A stretch of DNA of 64,000 nt. Origin: Ignavibacteria bacterium (GTDB taxonomy: Bacteria; Bacteroidota; Ignavibacteria; Tepidaquicellales; Tepidaquicellaceae). The position numbers and the translations under genes were made by a program. The notes beneath the pieces are model-generated. The model worked only from the letters and a program-made list of their open reading frames with translations, did not search any database and was not told the origin of the DNA. Location: positions 1 to 64,000 of the forward strand of contig JADJYU010000012.1 in NCBI GenBank assembly GCA_016719565.1, written 5' to 3'. Shown here piece after piece: positions 32,099 through 41,692 of the stretch (positions are counted from its first letter, which is position 1; each line of letters opens with the position of its first letter).

Positions 32099-35000
32099 TT
32101 ACTTTACCACGGCAATCTTAATGACCTTTGTTTCAGTGTTCCCGTCTATTTCCGCCTCTATAACTCCGTAATAAACTCCGCTCTGAACGTTTGATACATC
32201 CCATTTAATTTCATTATCTGAATTTGAATTGGAAGTAGCGGGAAGTTCGGTTACAAGTTCGCCGGAAAGATCCATTATTTTTACTGTGACTCCGGAGGAA
32301 TTTCCGTTAAGGAAATATCTGATGTAAGTAATATTATCATAGACAGGATTCGGCCAGTTATATACTTTCGAAGTTGGAAGTTTTTCTGAATAAGCAGAGC
32401 TGCCTGAATTTACGGACCTGTAATTATTATTTGAAAGAAATTTATCCTTCAGATAATTTTTCCATAAGACTTTATTCTCATCATAAAGTGAATTTGTTTT
32501 AAAGCCGTAAAGATATCCGTCTCCGGAAAATACAACTATACCAAGTGTATCATTAAACTTCGCAATTGCCGGAGTGGATTTAGTATTTGGTCCGACTTTT
32601 ACGGGAAATCCCGTTAAGATTTTTCCGTCAGTTCCGTAAGCAAACAAGTCGCCGTTATCCGCGGCAAAAATAAGATCAAATATATTATCATTATTTATAT
32701 CAGCTACTGAAATACCGGATGAAATATTCCTGTCGAAATTCACAGGGAAGTTTTCAAGTAATACGCCTTTAGAATTTATCGCATACACTTTTCCGTCACC
32801 GGTGAACATTATTTCCTGAAGACCGTCACCGTTTACATCTGCAAGGACAGGGGAGTTTGGAATGTCAGATATAACATAATTCAGATTCAGTCTGACACCG
32901 TTAATGAAAAATTCATTTGCAAAATTAATTTTCAGAATATCAGTAGCATTCTGTTCAGTCATATTTCCTGATACAATAAATTTGTCATTATTAATATATG
33001 TGAATGTATCATTTCTTAGCTTAGTAAACTGATATACAGGTCCGGATGAAGAGTCAATTAATACCGAAGACAGATCTGTATTAAATCTTCTGATGCTGCC
33101 TGTATTAAATCCGACGTATGCTGACTTTGTTATATCATTGATAAGAAGAGGCGCAGACGGTGTTCCGCTGCCTAAGCTGACCTGTGTAAGTGTATATGCA
33201 TTATTGAGAAAACCGATACCGCTATTACTTAAGCTGACTAAATATTTATTAACACCGTTATCAATTAAAGCCGGAACAGAAATTCCAAAGTCATTTAATA
33301 TCAAACCGTTTCCGCCGTTAAGACCGTTACCGTTTGAAGAATATCCGTAAGTTTTTCCTGATGAGTTTACAAAAATTTCTTCATTGCCGTCACCGATAAA
33401 ATCAAAAGCAATAGCGCCTGTATTTCTTGCAGTATCGATTCCGATAAATTTAGGGAAATTAGCTAAAGGACTGAGCTGCAAACTTCCGATAGAAATTCTT
33501 AAGCTCATTAAAGTATCTATAATTCCGAAGTTGGTAATAAAAATATTATTATTGGAAAGCGAATAACTCAGAGAATTAGGATTTGAAACGGGTGTAAATT
33601 CATTTTTATAAACTGATGAAGGAACGCCGTGATACCCGTTGAACCAGTAATCAACCGGGGTACCGTCACCGGTAATATTACCGAACGGAGTTGAAAATGT
33701 AACGCCGATTTCCTGAGCGCCTTTAGCTTCTTCAAGATCTATGCCTTTTCTTTCCGGATCATTATTAATAGAATTCGTAAGTAAATTCATGTCAATAACA
33801 TTTTCATCAATATGCCATATCAGAAGTCCGCCTTTGTATGCATTCTCATTGTTTATGAGACCGGGTAAACTCCAGTCAAAGTTTTGTACATCAGTGACAT
33901 TACCGTTAAGAAGATACAGACTAGAATAATTATTGGAATAAAAAAATCCATTTTCAACATCTCCCGGAAATGTAGTTTCGTCATTGAAAGTTCTGTTCCG
34001 TGAATAAATAGTCTGACCGTCATTCTCAGGATCTCTGTTCCTGTTCTCTATTAAAAAATATTCTTTTGAATTTATAAATACTTTATAAATAGTAGAATCT
34101 CTGAAATTGATTTTTGAACCTGCAGGAATATTTATATCGGAAACACCTGAAGTAATATTTACTGGCTGTACCCATCCGAGAAATATTTTTTCCCAGGCTG
34201 ACGGCTCCGGCGGAAAAATTCCGTTGTAACTGAATAATGACTGTCCGTCCATAAGTCCGAATCTTCCGATGGCGGTTTTTCCGTTTGAAGTATTAAATAA
34301 ATCAGGCAGACCGAGATAACTTCCGAAACTTGCAGTAAGAATTCCGTTCATACCTAGTTCTACAAGAAATGTACCTGAAGATAAAGCCAATTCTCTTAAT
34401 TCCGTTGAAGGAATTATAAGAGAATTTCGGATGAATTTTCCGTCGTTGGTCTGATAACCGTTATAACTATTTCCGAAAAATTCTTTCAGATTTCTCAAAC
34501 CGAGAAATACCGAAGGTATATCATAAGGAGTCGGATCAAATCCGAAGATAGAAGTAAGGTCAACATCTCTTCCTACTCCTGCATGGAATATTACAAATGC
34601 AGTTCGAGATGTATCATATGAAGAAAAGTCTATGAATGCGTCTGCAAGCTGCCATGCTTCGGTAAATAAATTACCAAGCTTTGCGTTATTCTCATTACGC
34701 TGAGGCGAATATGCTTCCATTTTTTGCGGCAGCGTAATTACGTTTCCGTAAAGATCAAAGCTAATATTTATTTTACCTTTGGAAGCTTTGGTATAATAAT
34801 TTTTAAGAAATGTCAGATGATCTGCAAAATATGAGCTGTCATACGGAGGAGCATCTACAACAGTATCCCTGCCGGTAGATGGATTTAAAAATTTATTTGA
34901 CATGTCGAACTTTCCGTTTCCGGAACTTCGATTGTCTGAATCTTCCTGAAACTGAACAAGTATTGCTACTACTTTAAAAGAATCACTTCCCTGAATAAAG

Positions 35001-35152
35001 CTTTTAGGTTTATAAGACTGAGAATTTTCCATTCCGAATTTCAGCGGATGGGAAAGTTTAAGATCTAATTTATCCTGCCTGTCCTGGGAAAATAAAATGT
35101 TTGTGAAAAGGAATATAGATATTGAAACTGATGAAAAGAATTTTAGGAACAT
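32099..35152 (-). CDS. Secreted M6-metalloprotease-like protein without zinc motif, T9SS cargo
   Basis: A 1017-residue secreted protein. Signal peptide 1-22; M6-like region about 55-340 (VVAILVQFQ, FLKNYYTKASKGKINI, LGLPDLFNTS, FGLMDGQ, PSAWEKIFLGWVQP); then a large propeller-like region with FG-GAP style repeats (VLADVNGDGLQEIMF, VADINNDNIFDLIF); finally a T9SS sorting domain (NWPNPVYDNIT, ending TKVIKIAVVK). In active M6 peptidases HEFGHxLGLPDL carries the zinc ligands. Here residues 274-285 read ASFGSYLGLPDL, so both histidines and the glutamate are gone while the flanks are kept. It is therefore probably a binding or structural protein. Followed by a strong terminator; porV is upstream on the same strand after another hairpin. 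Confidence 0.87.
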   Translation of the reverse strand: MFLKFFSSVSISIFLFTNILFSQDRQDKLDLKLSHPLKFGMENSQSYKPKSFIQGSDSFKVVAILVQFQEDSDNRSSGNGKFDMSNKFLNPSTGRDTVVDAPPYDSSYFADHLTFLKNYYTKASKGKINISFDLYGNVITLPQKMEAYSPQRNENNAKLGNLFTEAWQLADAFIDFSSYDTSRTAFVIFHAGVGRDVDLTSIFGFDPTPYDIPSVFLGLRNLKEFFGNSYNGYQTNDGKFIRNSLIIPSTELRELALSSGTFLVELGMNGILTASFGSYLGLPDLFNTSNGKTAIGRFGLMDGQSLFSYNGIFPPEPSAWEKIFLGWVQPVNITSGVSDINIPAGSKINFRDSTIYKVFINSKEYFLIENRNRDPENDGQTIYSRNRTFNDETTFPGDVENGFFYSNNYSSLYLLNGNVTDVQNFDWSLPGLINNENAYKGGLLIWHIDENVIDMNLLTNSINNDPERKGIDLEEAKGAQEIGVTFSTPFGNITGDGTPVDYWFNGYHGVPSSVYKNEFTPVSNPNSLSYSLSNNNIFITNFGIIDTLMSLRISIGSLQLSPLANFPKFIGIDTARNTGAIAFDFIGDGNEEIFVNSSGKTYGYSSNGNGLNGGNGLILNDFGISVPALIDNGVNKYLVSLSNSGIGFLNNAYTLTQVSLGSGTPSAPLLINDITKSAYVGFNTGSIRRFNTDLSSVLIDSSSGPVYQFTKLRNDTFTYINNDKFIVSGNMTEQNATDILKINFANEFFINGVRLNLNYVISDIPNSPVLADVNGDGLQEIMFTGDGKVYAINSKGVLLENFPVNFDRNISSGISVADINNDNIFDLIFAADNGDLFAYGTDGKILTGFPVKVGPNTKSTPAIAKFNDTLGIVVFSGDGYLYGFKTNSLYDENKVLWKNYLKDKFLSNNNYRSVNSGSSAYSEKLPTSKVYNWPNPVYDNITYIRYFLNGNSSGVTVKIMDLSGELVTELPATSNSNSDNEIKWDVSNVQSGVYYGVIEAEIDGNTETKVIKIAVVK

Positions 35153-35169
35153 TAATTTTATAATATAAG

Positions 35170-35203
35170 AATAACCATAGCTTTTGAGAAAGCTATGGTT
35201 ATT
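35170..35203 (-). terminator. Hairpin terminator after porV
   Basis: Stem AATAACCATAGCTTT / AAAGCTATGGTTATT with a 4-5 base loop, 17 bp downstream of the porV stop. T-rich but without a pure T run on the minus strand. Confidence 0.7.
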
Positions 35204-35219
35204 TCTTAAAAAAATTACT

Positions 35220-36368
35220 TTAAAAGTTTACAAGCAAACCGAATCTGAGAGTATTTTCCAGCGGATGATTTTCTTCAATTGTACTAAGATAACTGAAATC
35301 AAATCCATACAGACTATACCGTATACCTGCTCCCAGTGTATAAAATTTTCTGTTACCGTAAGAAGGATCTTCATAGAAATATCCGGCTCTTAGAGCAATT
35401 AATCTCGGACTTCCGTACCAGAATTCCGCACCTATGGAAGACTGGAATGACTTTGCAATTCCCGATATTCCGCCTTTCCATGAAGTAAAAATAGCTTCAT
35501 ATACAGGATCCACTGAGCCGGGAGTTATTACAACACCGGAGTCATCGATCACCGCAAGAGTTCTGTTTACTAGCAGTTTCGAAAAGTCTGCTGTAAGAGA
35601 AAGTGAATTAAATTCAGTTTTAATTACTTCATAAGAAAAACCGAATCTGAATTGCGTTGGAAGCGGGTCTGCCTGATCCTGATCCACATATGAAATCGCC
35701 GGACCGAAGTTTGACAGATTTATTCCTGTTGAAAATCTATTCTTTAAAAATTTTGCTCCGGTAACCGGTCTCCACATAGTGGAAAGATCAATAGCTGCGG
35801 AAATTCCTGTTCCTGTTCCCTGTTCGTTACCGACGGTAACATCATTTGGAGACAAACGGCTGTAAATGAATCTGCCGGAAACTCCGCCTGCCCATTCTTT
35901 ACCGAGCATAGTTGCATAAGATACGGCGAAAGCCATTTCATACGCTTTATAGTTTCTGTCCGGCTGAGCATTACCGAATTCATCTGTTACAATTACTTCA
36001 CCGATATTCAGATATGTCAGACTTGCTCCTAAAGTACCATTGATACTTTTTACATACTTTTTACCGGCGATATAGTCATAAAACAGATCACCAATATTAA
36101 GTCCTGCGAGCCAGGGTGAGTGAGTGAAATTAACTTCAGTGCCTATCTTTTGATAAGCGAGACCTGAAGGATTCCAGTGCATAGCTGTTGCATCATCAGC
36201 GATTGCAGTACCGGTTTCACCCATACCGCCGAATCTTGAATTCGGTCCGATAAGCAGAAAAGGAACACCGGTTGAAACAGAGTTTTGAGCTGTTACATCT
36301 GCACTGTCAAAAGCAATAATTCCCATTATAGCTGACAAAATGCATAGTTTTTTTAATGTTAATAACAT
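35220..36368 (-). CDS. porV: Type IX secretion outer-membrane protein PorV (LptO)
   Basis: About 382 residues. PorV is a FadL-like beta barrel of the T9SS attachment complex that shuttles cargo to the sortase PorU. The start at 36368 gives a signal peptide (MLLTLKKLCILSAIMGIIAF) and is preceded by GGAGG 11 bases upstream; an upstream ATG at 36386 is possible, but a frame open back to 36521 overlaps porU and is not used. Family marks are VPFLLIGPNSRFGGMGETGTAIADDATAMHWNPSGLA after the signal, and repeated barrel strands, ending TLRFGLLVNF. It follows porU directly (about 20 bp), so the pair is an operon. Confidence 0.93.
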   Translation of the reverse strand: MLLTLKKLCILSAIMGIIAFDSADVTAQNSVSTGVPFLLIGPNSRFGGMGETGTAIADDATAMHWNPSGLAYQKIGTEVNFTHSPWLAGLNIGDLFYDYIAGKKYVKSINGTLGASLTYLNIGEVIVTDEFGNAQPDRNYKAYEMAFAVSYATMLGKEWAGGVSGRFIYSRLSPNDVTVGNEQGTGTGISAAIDLSTMWRPVTGAKFLKNRFSTGINLSNFGPAISYVDQDQADPLPTQFRFGFSYEVIKTEFNSLSLTADFSKLLVNRTLAVIDDSGVVITPGSVDPVYEAIFTSWKGGISGIAKSFQSSIGAEFWYGSPRLIALRAGYFYEDPSYGNRKFYTLGAGIRYSLYGFDFSYLSTIEENHPLENTLRFGLLVNF

Positions 36369-36390
36369 TAAGTGTTTTACCTCCATATGA

Positions 36391-39300
36391 TTATTTAAGC
36401 ATTGCGATTTTTCCGATGGTGTTTTTAGAAAGTGAACCATCGCTTGATTGTATATTAATTTTGTATAGGTAAGTGCCGTTGGCGATATTGTCACCGTCAG
36501 AATCTTTTCCGTCCCATTCAATGGTCACAAATTTATCAGTAATATTGCTCTTATTCAATTCTTTTATTAATCTTCCTCCGGATGTATAAATTTTTATCTG
36601 AGCATTTACAGGACTCTCAGAATTATGCTGAAATATAAAATTTGTAAAGTCTTTCATCGGATTTGGATAATTGTAAACTTTATCAAGAGCCAGTTCAGTA
36701 GTTGATGTAACATTAAATTCAACAGTCTCAGTGTGAAGATTATTATATGTATCCCAGGCATGAACTTCTATCTTATATTTACCGGAAGGAAGTTCGTTAA
36801 AATCATATTCAACGCTGCCGCTCTGATATCCCGAGGTGCTTGTATAGAACTGAGTCAGATCAATTTTATTATTTTCATCTTCATTTAATACGGCTTCAAG
36901 CTTATGACCGATTGTGCCTGTTAGATTCAGACCATTCTCATCAAAAAAGTCGACAATAAGCTTTGGATTTTGGTTAACCAGATCTCCTGTCCTGAAATTT
37001 CTGCTGTCGAAAAAAATATTAACCTGCGGTCCGGTTGTATCAACAGGCGCATTGGGATCCTCTCCGCTTATTATAAAGTTTTCGAAGAATCCTATCCCGT
37101 CAGTGGCGTTATTATTAAAATATGAAATAATTTTTCCGTTACCGGGATTGTATGAAATATCTTTCGGTACCACAAATTCCATTATCCATTTACCGTCAGC
37201 AATATTTACTTTGCCTGAAAATATCTTGCCGCCCTGAAGTTTATAATTAAAGTAACTCTGGAAATCAAGAATTCTTATATTTTTGTCAACATCGAGTACA
37301 TCCATATCAAGCGTACCATTGTAATCTGACCAGAAAGTTGAATCCGGTCTCAAAACAGAACCGTAAATTTTGACTTTCTGAAGCGCCTTCATTTCAAATT
37401 TATTTGCTGAGGAAGTACTGTTCAGACTGTCAATACGGGTACGGTGCTGCGGTACGCCCAGTCTCACTGTAGGGTCACAGAGCAATGCAAATTTAAGATC
37501 ATTATCTGCATATAACTGCTGTTTTACATTATACATAGCTTTACCGAGCCTGAGCCTCAGATTTAATGTGTCTGTGGAAAATAAATTTCTGTATAAAAGA
37601 TTATTAAAAATTGCATTAGGTACTGAATATACCGGTCTTACTGCAGCAGAAATACCGATCGATCCTTTATCTTTAACAAGCACCAGTTGTTCGGCAGCGC
37701 TCAATATAAACGGATCATCCCATCGCGCCAGATCACAGCTGGCTATAGTTATAAATGGTAATTTCTTGCTGTTAGTAAGCTGAGGAATGGAAATTTGTCT
37801 TTCAAAAATTCTTTCATGCGCCCAAAGGTCAACGCTGCCGTGACCTGTATAGTTAATAAGCAGTCTTCCCTCATTCCACTGCTTTATTATGTCAATATTT
37901 GCGCCGGGTTTTCTTCTGCCCTGAGGTGTTATTTCAGTGGGATAACTGACAATATAAATCTTATTTTTTTTCAGATAGCCGGGAGAATTGTTCTGCGCAA
38001 CATCTTCACACTGATCAGTATGCAGACTGCCTTCCTCTCCCTGAGTATTTTCAGTTGTCCAGCCGTCATCTGCAACATAGAGAGCTTCATTTCTCCATTT
38101 ACCGTAATTCTCAGGACTCTCATATTGAATGATTTTATCGATGTAATTATTAGCATCATCTATAGAATTGGCATTGATCCTTCCTGAAACAAAATCCACA
38201 ATGTTTATACTGCTTGGCTCAATGTAATTCTCATTAATTTCAAGTATAAAGTCATCGCTGCAGTAACTTTCCACATCGTCAGCATACTGGGAATTTTTTT
38301 GGATCGGAGGCACCCAGTTTTTAATATTCCCGTTATAAATATTATAAATGTTTTTATAGTCATAACTGCCGTCTCCGAAAAATAAAACATACACCGGTCT
38401 TTCCTGCCAGTTCGCGTAAGTATATTTAAGAAAATTTCTCATAGCTACAGGATCTACCATTCCGTTTGAGAATTCATTATAGATATGTTCTATATCAACG
38501 ACAATTGTTTTAAGATAATTATTGCCTGCTGTCTGTCTAATATCTCTTAATCTGTTTGCGGCAGGTATGAATTCTTTAGGTGATATTATTATAAATGAAG
38601 CTCCGTCTGCAAATTCGCCTTTCAGATTTTGATTAGGGATCCTTGGGGAAATAGATACCGGTGTTTTATAATTTGCTGAATTTAATGCATAATATTCTTT
38701 GGGATTCCCCATTGTAATATTATCCTGAAATTTTAAAATTCCGTTTGAGACAGACACAGGATTTATAATTAAAGGTTCTGTAATATTTGTCACATCCATA
38801 AGCATTAGATCCTGATCAGTAAAACCTGTTACCTGATACTCTACTAATGCGCTGGTATCAGGAGAATTAAATCTCAGAAAATTATTATCGGCTGCAAGAC
38901 TTCTTTTATATAAGACCTCATAATAATCATAATATCCTGAAACGTTTGACGAATTGCCATCCTGCGATCTAAGCGATGCTTTAAAATTTACCGAAGTCCT
39001 TCCGGGAAGAAGAGGATAGTTTACTCCGAGTATATTATTATTAAGGTACGAAAGATTAATATGTGAAAAGCCGTTTATAGAAGGTACAAACTGATTTGTA
39101 AGGAACCCTGAATTCAGATCTTCAAGTCTCCAGGTAGTCGGAAAAAAGGAACCGTTTCCAAATCTGAATCTGAAATTTACATTTGTTCCGTCAATATATC
39201 CTTTAAGTTCTTTATTAAAAGTGAAGCTCTCATTTACACCGATCCTCTGACTGACCCAGAGATAACCTGTAGAGCCGAGATTATTTATTTCCGGTTCTTC

Positions 39301-40521
39301 AAAAATTTTGTCCTGGAAAAAGGGTAGGGGATTAATGCCGGGAGAATTGGTTGAATTAACCGTAACCATTCTCTGACCTTGTGCTCCCCCGAATGTGATC
39401 CAGTAATAATTTACTTTTGAAAATTTATTTAATCTATGAAGGAAAGAATTATAATAACTGTCAAATTTCCATTCATTCGGATTCCTTCCGTAAAATACTA
39501 TATAGTCATTATCATTGAATTGTCCGTCATCTTCACCGGATACAAATATTTTGTTCTCTAAAAGATCAACAGGCGCAGGATCAGCATTTCTGTAAGGCAG
39601 ATCGCCGCCGCCATTGCCGTATATCTTAATTGTCCTCGGGTCAATGTTGTTCGCATTAATACCGGCGCTTTGCAGATAACTTTTACTGATCTTATATACG
39701 CCTGATTCCCTAACTTCCATTTTATAAAAATCTCCTGAAGCAAGAACGCTGTTAACAGCCGGTTGGTCCCTGAGTTCATTGAATTCTTTTGTGGACCAGT
39801 TAAGAGCCACATCATAATTCAATGCAATGTCATCCAGAAACATTCTTTCCTCAGAGCTCAGATTTTTGTTCAGATAAACAGGACTGCCGTCATAAGTAAT
39901 TTTAATCCGCATATAGGAAAACTTTTTTGCTGAACCTGTAACCGGATTATACTGCACCGGAAATATTTTCAAATATCCGAAATATTTATTTCTTAATGAG
40001 CCTGTAGAATATACTGCTGCGTTATTTTCGGGATAATTAGAATTCCTGCTGTAGACCTTGGAGTCTTCTTCATAAACGGGAGTATACTCTTTGATTTTTT
40101 GATTATATATATAACCGGGTACGGGTTTTACTTTAGAATTATACTCTTCTGAAAAAGCAGCGTCAATAATTTCCACTCTGTTCCTGCCGTTTGGAGTCGG
40201 AAGTATAAGAGGGAAAGATCTGAATTTAAGATCCGGGCTTCCTTTTAAATCTACAGTGCTTATAGAGTTTTCAAAATCAATTTCATTTTTATAAACCGGC
40301 ATGAATTCAATTTCTAAAAATGATTCGTTTGAATTAATTATTTTATAATCTATTACTTCAGCTTCCGTCTGATTTACATACCGTGAGCCATCTTCTCTTG
40401 TAACACGTGAGACAGATTCCTTAATCTGAGAATAGGAATTCTCTGCAAACAGTATTAGGATCAGTATTAAAAAGACAGTATGAAAATTTTTAAATATTGA
40501 AAAGCCGCGATTATTATCCAT
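36391..40521 (-). CDS. porU: Type IX secretion sortase PorU (C25 peptidase)
   Basis: A 1376-residue gingipain-like cysteine peptidase that removes C-terminal sorting domains of T9SS cargo and attaches the product to the cell surface. Signal peptide about 1-31; a long beta-rich N-terminal half; then the C25 domain with the catalytic His in LINYTGHGSVDLW (about residue 893) and the catalytic Cys in ITIASCDLARWDDPF (about 928). The end holds an Ig-like part and its own sorting-type tail (NYPNPMKDFTNF, GTYLYKI, ending KIAMLK), as PorU proteins do. Length fits the family (1100-1400). Upstream is a 300-bp gap containing the rnc terminator. Confidence 0.94.
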   Translation of the reverse strand: MDNNRGFSIFKNFHTVFLILILILFAENSYSQIKESVSRVTREDGSRYVNQTEAEVIDYKIINSNESFLEIEFMPVYKNEIDFENSISTVDLKGSPDLKFRSFPLILPTPNGRNRVEIIDAAFSEEYNSKVKPVPGYIYNQKIKEYTPVYEEDSKVYSRNSNYPENNAAVYSTGSLRNKYFGYLKIFPVQYNPVTGSAKKFSYMRIKITYDGSPVYLNKNLSSEERMFLDDIALNYDVALNWSTKEFNELRDQPAVNSVLASGDFYKMEVRESGVYKISKSYLQSAGINANNIDPRTIKIYGNGGGDLPYRNADPAPVDLLENKIFVSGEDDGQFNDNDYIVFYGRNPNEWKFDSYYNSFLHRLNKFSKVNYYWITFGGAQGQRMVTVNSTNSPGINPLPFFQDKIFEEPEINNLGSTGYLWVSQRIGVNESFTFNKELKGYIDGTNVNFRFRFGNGSFFPTTWRLEDLNSGFLTNQFVPSINGFSHINLSYLNNNILGVNYPLLPGRTSVNFKASLRSQDGNSSNVSGYYDYYEVLYKRSLAADNNFLRFNSPDTSALVEYQVTGFTDQDLMLMDVTNITEPLIINPVSVSNGILKFQDNITMGNPKEYYALNSANYKTPVSISPRIPNQNLKGEFADGASFIIISPKEFIPAANRLRDIRQTAGNNYLKTIVVDIEHIYNEFSNGMVDPVAMRNFLKYTYANWQERPVYVLFFGDGSYDYKNIYNIYNGNIKNWVPPIQKNSQYADDVESYCSDDFILEINENYIEPSSINIVDFVSGRINANSIDDANNYIDKIIQYESPENYGKWRNEALYVADDGWTTENTQGEEGSLHTDQCEDVAQNNSPGYLKKNKIYIVSYPTEITPQGRRKPGANIDIIKQWNEGRLLINYTGHGSVDLWAHERIFERQISIPQLTNSKKLPFITIASCDLARWDDPFILSAAEQLVLVKDKGSIGISAAVRPVYSVPNAIFNNLLYRNLFSTDTLNLRLRLGKAMYNVKQQLYADNDLKFALLCDPTVRLGVPQHRTRIDSLNSTSSANKFEMKALQKVKIYGSVLRPDSTFWSDYNGTLDMDVLDVDKNIRILDFQSYFNYKLQGGKIFSGKVNIADGKWIMEFVVPKDISYNPGNGKIISYFNNNATDGIGFFENFIISGEDPNAPVDTTGPQVNIFFDSRNFRTGDLVNQNPKLIVDFFDENGLNLTGTIGHKLEAVLNEDENNKIDLTQFYTSTSGYQSGSVEYDFNELPSGKYKIEVHAWDTYNNLHTETVEFNVTSTTELALDKVYNYPNPMKDFTNFIFQHNSESPVNAQIKIYTSGGRLIKELNKSNITDKFVTIEWDGKDSDGDNIANGTYLYKINIQSSDGSLSKNTIGKIAMLK

Positions 40522-40592
40522 TGTTTTATTTTACTTTTTTAGAGTACCTTTGAGGTAACAATAATAGTCATTAAAAATTTCTTAATTAAATT

Positions 40593-40639
40593 AAAAAACC
40601 ATTTCGTAAAGATAATAAGTATTCTTTATAAAATGGTTT
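40593..40639 (-). terminator. Terminator of the acpP-fabF-rnc operon
   Basis: Nested stems AAACCATTT / AAATGGTTT with an inner AAAGA / TCTTT pair; on the minus strand a run of T follows the right arm. It lies in the 300-bp gap between rnc and porU; the rest of that gap is AT-rich, and the porU promoter must lie between here and 40521. Confidence 0.7.
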
Positions 40640-40821
40640 CTTAAAATTAAATGCATAGAGTGTTTGAAGAAATACTTAAAAAATTAATACCAAACTTCTC
40701 TATACAGTTATTGTTTTAAATTTATTTACTTTGCAAATATATTGTTAGATACTTTGAAAATCAATACTCTAGTAAATATTTTTCGCAATTATATTTCGCA
40801 AAATATTTACAAATATGTTTC

Positions 40822-41664
40822 TTAATGATGATGCTTCTCTGATGCATTTCTTTTTGTCAGTTCCATTTTCTCAAGTACTTCCAGATTATTCAAAGCATTC
40901 TTAGCAGATTCCTGCTCAGCCTGTTTTTTAGATTTACCTTTTCCAATACCGAGACTTCTTTTATTGACAAACACTTCAACAGTAAATAATTTATTATGCT
41001 CGGGACCTTCTTCTTTTATGATTGAATATTCGGGAATAAAATCCGTGTGCGCCTGTACGTATTCAAGAAATTTACTTTTATGATTCTCGTCAAACTGATT
41101 AAGCCATTTAATATCAAGCTTCACAAATATCTCATGATTGAGAAATTCCTTTGCCGACTCATAACCCGAATCCATAAACACAGCGCCTATCAATGCTTCA
41201 TATGTATCCGCAAGAATAGTGTCATAACCTTCATCAATGGATTTCTTTGCAGTATATGAAGCAAGCAGGAATTCCTGCAGTCTTAGATTTTTTGCTCTTT
41301 CAGCGAGGAATTTTTTATTCACAAGGATGGATCTGAATTTTGTTAAGTCGCCTTCCTCGTTCAGCGGAAAATTTTTGAAAAGATACTCTGCAACTACGAG
41401 ATCAAGTACAGCATCACCTAAAAACTCGAGTCTTTCATTTGAGATAATTCCGACTCTTGAGATGTCACTTTTAATTGTAAGAAAAGACCTGTGGGTGAGC
41501 GCAGTTACAAAATAATTTTTATCAATTATTTTATAGTCAAGCAGCTTTTGAAGTTCAGCGAAATCTACATAATCGATCAGATTCTGCTTGCTGCTCTTTT
41601 TCCTTTCCAGCTGTTTATAGAAAGGATATAATTTCCTCAGGCGTTTTTTAAAAAGATTAAACAT
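40822..41664 (-). CDS. rnc: Ribonuclease III
   Basis: A 280-residue RNase III that cuts double-stranded RNA in rRNA and mRNA processing. The catalytic signature ERLEFLGDAVLDLVVAEYLF is at about residues 78-97 (acidic residues E, D and the later E of DTYEALIGAVFMDSG are present). A double-stranded RNA-binding domain occupies the C-terminal third (FLEYVQAHTDFIPEYSI, IGKGKSKKQAEQESAKNAL). An N-terminal extension of about 35 basic residues and a Glu-Lys-His-His-His tail make it longer than the usual 225-250. It is the last gene of an acpP-fabF-rnc unit, the common order in bacteria. Confidence 0.95.
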   Translation of the reverse strand: MFNLFKKRLRKLYPFYKQLERKKSSKQNLIDYVDFAELQKLLDYKIIDKNYFVTALTHRSFLTIKSDISRVGIISNERLEFLGDAVLDLVVAEYLFKNFPLNEEGDLTKFRSILVNKKFLAERAKNLRLQEFLLASYTAKKSIDEGYDTILADTYEALIGAVFMDSGYESAKEFLNHEIFVKLDIKWLNQFDENHKSKFLEYVQAHTDFIPEYSIIKEEGPEHNKLFTVEVFVNKRSLGIGKGKSKKQAEQESAKNALNNLEVLEKMELTKRNASEKHHH

Positions 41665-41692
41665 ATGAATTTATTGAAGATGTCTGAATAAA

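Noticed and set aside
36369..36521. Longer PorV start at 36521
   Set aside because: It would run deep into porU and bury the signal peptide; GGAGG and a good signal peptide mark 36368.
37795..38187. 130-residue plus-strand ORF inside porU
   Set aside because: It is a shadow of the porU catalytic region on the opposite strand.
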